Positions 61,624 through 64,000 of a stretch of DNA of 64,000 nt are shown here, piece after piece. Under the pieces are notes generated by a model. That model saw nothing but the letters and a program-made list of their open reading frames with translations. It searched no databases and was not told the origin of the DNA. Made by a program: the position numbers and the translations under genes. The first letter of the stretch is position 1. Each line of letters opens with the position of its first letter. The DNA comes from Kitasatospora phosalacinea (lineage in GTDB: Bacteria > Actinomycetota > Actinomycetes > Streptomycetales > Streptomycetaceae), in assembly GCF_000717185.1 (NCBI RefSeq), contig NZ_JNYE01000063.1:1-64000 (forward strand), in the 5' to 3' direction.

Positions 61624-61635
61624 TGGTCTGGACCA
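61624..61635. promoter_or_regulatory. DasR-responsive-element-like site upstream of chitinase
   Basis: tggtctggacca is one mismatch from a perfect palindrome and matches the DasR dre core (tggtctagacca) at 11 of 12 positions, within gttggtctggaccactg. It is about 172 nt upstream of the ATG, just downstream of a TTGACA -35 (61643-61648, minus strand), so bound DasR would block the promoter until glucosamine-6-phosphate accumulates. Confidence 0.7.
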
Positions 61636-61720
61636 CTGCGTCTGTCAAGACTCTTTACAGTTCCCCGGTATGGCCAGCTCAGAGCTTTACCAAGCCTTGG
61701 TGATGCGCCTCTTGACGTAC

Positions 61721-61759
61721 CGTCGGCCCCGCCCCCGACTGCTCGGGGCGGGGCCGACG
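61721..61759 (-). terminator. Terminator of the osmoprotectant ABC operon
   Basis: A perfect 15-bp stem pairs 61721-61735 with 61745-61759, 22 nt after the lipoprotein gene stop. Confidence 0.9.
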
Positions 61760-61781
61760 GACGGTGCGCGGCGGGCGCGGA

Positions 61782-62720
61782 TCAGCTCAGGCCGGCCCCC
61801 TTCAGCCAGCTCTTGGCGACCGCCGACGGGTCCTCCTTGTCCACCGCGACGCGCTTCATCAGCGCGGTCAGCCCGGCCGTGTCCAGCTTCGCCGAGACCG
61901 CGTTCAGCGCGGCCGTCCCGGTGGCGTCCAGCCCGGCGGTGTTCACCAGCGGGGTGACGTTCTGCGAACTGAACACGTTCTTCGGGTCGTCCAGCGCGAC
62001 CAGCTTCAACTGGACGGTCTTCGGGTCGGTGGTGAACACGTTGCCGACCTGGATGCCGCCGTCCTTCAGCGCGTTCGCGGTGGTGTCGCCGGTCGGCTTC
62101 CACTCCTTGAAGGTCAGCCCGTAGACGTCCTTGAACTGCTGCTCGCGCCGCGACTTGAACTCCGGCGGGCCGCCCACCACCAGGTCCTGGGCCTTGCCCG
62201 CCAGGTCGGCTATCGACTTCACGCCCAGCCGGTCGGCGGTCTCCTGGGTGACCGTCAGCGAGTCCTTGTCCTCCGCCGCCGCCGAGTCCAGGATCGCCAG
62301 CCCGGCCGGCAGCTTCGCCTTCAGCTCGGCGTTCACCGCGTCCTCGCCGGTCGCCGTCGACTTGGCGTCCAGGTAGCCCAGCAGCGCGCCGTTGTACTCC
62401 GGCAGCACCGTCAGCGCACCCGACTGCAACTGCCCGTACAGCACTTCGCGGCTGCCGATGTTGAACTTCTCCTCCACCTTCACGCCCTTGGCCTGCAGGG
62501 CCTGCGAGTAGATCGAGGCCAGCAGCACGTTCTCCGGGAAGTTCGCCGAACCGACCACCACGGTCCTCCCCGCCCCGCCACCGGCCGAGGAGGAGGCGGG
62601 CGGCGCCGGAGCGGGCGACTTCGCGGCCAGCGGGTCACTGCCGCCGGAGGAGGAGCAGGCCGCCGCACCCGCCAGCAACAGGGCTACGGCGAGGGCGGTA
62701 CGGACCGGACGGGGCGTCAT
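61782..62720 (-). CDS. Osmoprotectant (glycine betaine/choline/carnitine) ABC substrate-binding lipoprotein
   Basis: 312 aa from the ATG at 62720, which overlaps the upstream permease stop by 4 nt (ATGA, 62717-62720). Signal peptide with lipobox (LLAGAAACSSS). OpuAC/ProX-like type II fold: VVVGSANFPENVLLASIYSQ, ALTVLPEYNGALLGYLDAKS, PPEFKSRREQQFKDVYGLTF and DGGIQVGNVFTTDPKTVQLK. Members bind betaine, choline or carnitine for osmotic protection. It is the last gene of the operon and is followed by a terminator. Confidence 0.93.
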   Translation of the reverse strand: MTPRPVRTALAVALLLAGAAACSSSGGSDPLAAKSPAPAPPASSSAGGGAGRTVVVGSANFPENVLLASIYSQALQAKGVKVEEKFNIGSREVLYGQLQSGALTVLPEYNGALLGYLDAKSTATGEDAVNAELKAKLPAGLAILDSAAAEDKDSLTVTQETADRLGVKSIADLAGKAQDLVVGGPPEFKSRREQQFKDVYGLTFKEWKPTGDTTANALKDGGIQVGNVFTTDPKTVQLKLVALDDPKNVFSSQNVTPLVNTAGLDATGTAALNAVSAKLDTAGLTALMKRVAVDKEDPSAVAKSWLKGAGLS

Positions 62721-63472
62721 GGGGCATCCTTCACGAGTGCGGGAGGGTTGGCGGGATCGGTCGGAGTGAGGGGCGCGGCACCGCCGGTGCGGCGCGCGCG
62801 GGTACGGGGGCCGGGCCGGGTGCCGGGCGGCGCGGCGAGCCGGATGAGCAGGGCGAACAGCAGTTGGACGCCCACCGCCAGCAGCACCACCAGCAGGGCG
62901 CCGCCGACCGTGGTCGGGTAGTCGCGGGTGGCCAGCCCGTCGATCACGTACCGGCCGAGGCCGCCGAGGCCGACGTACGCGGCGACCGTGGCCGTCGCGA
63001 TCACCTGCACCGACGCCGTCCGGACCCCCGCCAGCAGGGTCGGCGCGGCCGCCGGAACGCACACCCGCAGCAGCGTCTGCGGGTGCGTCAGGCCGATGCC
63101 GCGGGCCGCGTCCCGGACGTCCGGATCGGTGCCGCGCACCCCCTCGGCCGCGGCCACCAGCATCGGCGGCGCGGCCAGCGCCGTCAGCGGCAGCAGCACC
63201 GCCGTGTCGCCGACGCCCGCCAGCAGCACCGCCAGCGTCACCAGGCCCAGCGTCGGCAGGGCGCGCGCGACGCCCGCCACCGCCGTCACCAGGAACAGGC
63301 CGCGCCCCGAGTAGCCGATCAGCAGCCCCAGCGGCAGCGCCACCAGCGCGGACAGGCCCAGCGCCTCCGCGGAGAACGCCAGGTGCTCCAGCAGCCGGTG
63401 GACGATCGAGTCCGGGCCGGAGCGGTGCGCCGGATCGGCGAAGAAGTCGTGCAGCCAGCCCAGCCAGTTCAC
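62717..63472 (-). CDS. Osmoprotectant ABC transporter permease
   Basis: 251 aa from the GTG at 63472, overlapping the upstream permease stop by 4 nt (GTGA). Five or six TM helices, with the BPD permease EAA loop DVRDAARGIGLTHPQTLLRV (EAA-like, G at position 9 kept) and YVGLGGLGRYVIDGLATRDY, typical of OpuBB/OpuBD. It forms the membrane channel with the upstream permease. The C-terminal 30 residues are a charged extension (RARRTGGAAPLTPTDPANPP). Confidence 0.93.
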   Translation of the reverse strand: MNWLGWLHDFFADPAHRSGPDSIVHRLLEHLAFSAEALGLSALVALPLGLLIGYSGRGLFLVTAVAGVARALPTLGLVTLAVLLAGVGDTAVLLPLTALAAPPMLVAAAEGVRGTDPDVRDAARGIGLTHPQTLLRVCVPAAAPTLLAGVRTASVQVIATATVAAYVGLGGLGRYVIDGLATRDYPTTVGGALLVVLLAVGVQLLFALLIRLAAPPGTRPGPRTRARRTGGAAPLTPTDPANPPALVKDAP

Positions 63473-64000
63473 CGCGCCGCCCCCCGCTCCCACGGCGCCA
63501 GCACCCGGCGGGCCGCCACCAGCAACAGGTCGGTGGCCAGCGCCAGCAGCGCCACCAGCACGATCCCGGCCAGGATCGGGGTCGGGAAGGTCCGCTGGAA
63601 GCCGTCCACGAACAGGTAGCCCAGACCGCCCCGGCCGACCAGCGCCCCCACCGCCGCCAACGAGATCGAGGACACCGCGGCGACCCGCAGCCCACCAATC
63701 AAGTACGGCACGGACGCCGGGAGTTCGACCGCGGCCAGCCGCCGCCACGGCCCGTAGCCCATCGCCGTGGCCGCCTGCCGCACCGGCTCCGGCACCGCCC
63801 GCAGCCCGTCCACCGCGGTCGGCAGCAGCACCGCCAGCGCGTAGCAGGTCAGCGGCACCATCACCGTCTGCCGGGTGGCCAGCCCGGTGTACGGGATCAG
63901 CACCACGAACACCGCCAGCGAGGGCAGCGCGTACACCACGTTGAAGACCGCCGCGAGCGGCTGGTACAGGCGGGGGAAGCGCGCGCAGGCCAGGCCCAGC
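63469..64000 (-). CDS. Osmoprotectant ABC transporter permease (5' end outside window)
   Basis: The frame is open to the window edge; 176 codons are visible and the start lies beyond 64000. Features: VVYALPSLAVFVVLIPYTGL, the EAA loop PVRQAATAMGYGPWRRLAAV and LAAVGALVGRGGLGYLFVDG. It is paralogous to the downstream permease and together they would form a heterodimer. The ATPase is presumably encoded upstream, outside the window. Confidence 0.92.
   Translation of the reverse strand, partial: LGLACARFPRLYQPLAAVFNVVYALPSLAVFVVLIPYTGLATRQTVMVPLTCYALAVLLPTAVDGLRAVPEPVRQAATAMGYGPWRRLAAVELPASVPYLIGGLRVAAVSSISLAAVGALVGRGGLGYLFVDGFQRTFPTPILAGIVLVALLALATDLLLVAARRVLAPWERGAAR

Overview
This window is chromosomal DNA of very high GC content from a filamentous actinomycete, most likely Streptomycetaceae (Streptomyces or Kitasatospora). 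Support comes from near-saturated G/C at third codon positions, many GTG and one TTG start, a SigE-type sigma factor, a secreted GH18 chitinase with a DasR-like upstream site, an actinobacterial class I lanthipeptide locus and a homogentisate pathway. No rRNA, tRNA or CRISPR array was seen. The genus is inferred, not proven.

Layout. 1-7.3 kb: the end of a membrane-anchored protein, an ECF sigma factor with a membrane partner, a DHA2 exporter fused to a winged-helix-like tail, a YdcF protein and a methyltransferase. 7.3-12.3 kb: an accessory segment with a low-GC patch, a dead and truncated IS5-type transposase, an MFS exporter, two coupled small ORFs, a PIN-domain toxin-like gene without an intact partner and a broken zeta-toxin-like gene. 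12.2-21.8 kb: AraC regulator, ROK and PfkB sugar kinases, a MocR/EamA divergon, a decayed MFS gene, an orphan sugar-binding lipoprotein and a second EamA transporter. 22-31.9 kb: lipase-maturation-factor-like protein, an acidic repeat protein broken by a frameshift, cytidine/guanine-type deaminase, EI24 membrane protein, P450, Lrp/LysE divergon and PucR regulator. 32-41 kb: secreted lipase, small membrane proteins, an RCK-type protein, and two crotonase-family enzymes of acyl-CoA catabolism.

41.3-45.8 kb is a complete tyrosine/homogentisate module (HPPD, then HGD - unknown - FAH with 4-nt overlaps). The unknown gene occupies the place where a maleylacetoacetate isomerase function is missing. 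45.9-47.8 kb holds a phosphoribosyltransferase-hydrolase fusion and an SPW-repeat protein. 48.2-53.3 kb is a minimal class I lanthipeptide cluster: a 51-residue precursor ending in Cys-Pro-Val-Cys-Cys, a full-length LanB, two unusual overlapping small frames made by a tandem duplication, and LanC. No transporter, protease or regulator gene is adjacent. 53.4-64 kb carries fumarase, acyl-CoA dehydrogenase, a Bcr/CflA exporter, two membrane-anchored proteins, the chitinase, and the end of an osmoprotectant ABC operon that runs off the window.

The most unexpected structural signals are two: (1) a dispersed foldback element found twice (13.1 and 30.5 kb), each time supplying the last codons and the stop codon of a minus-strand gene; (2) short tandem duplications lying across stop codons at eight separate genes.
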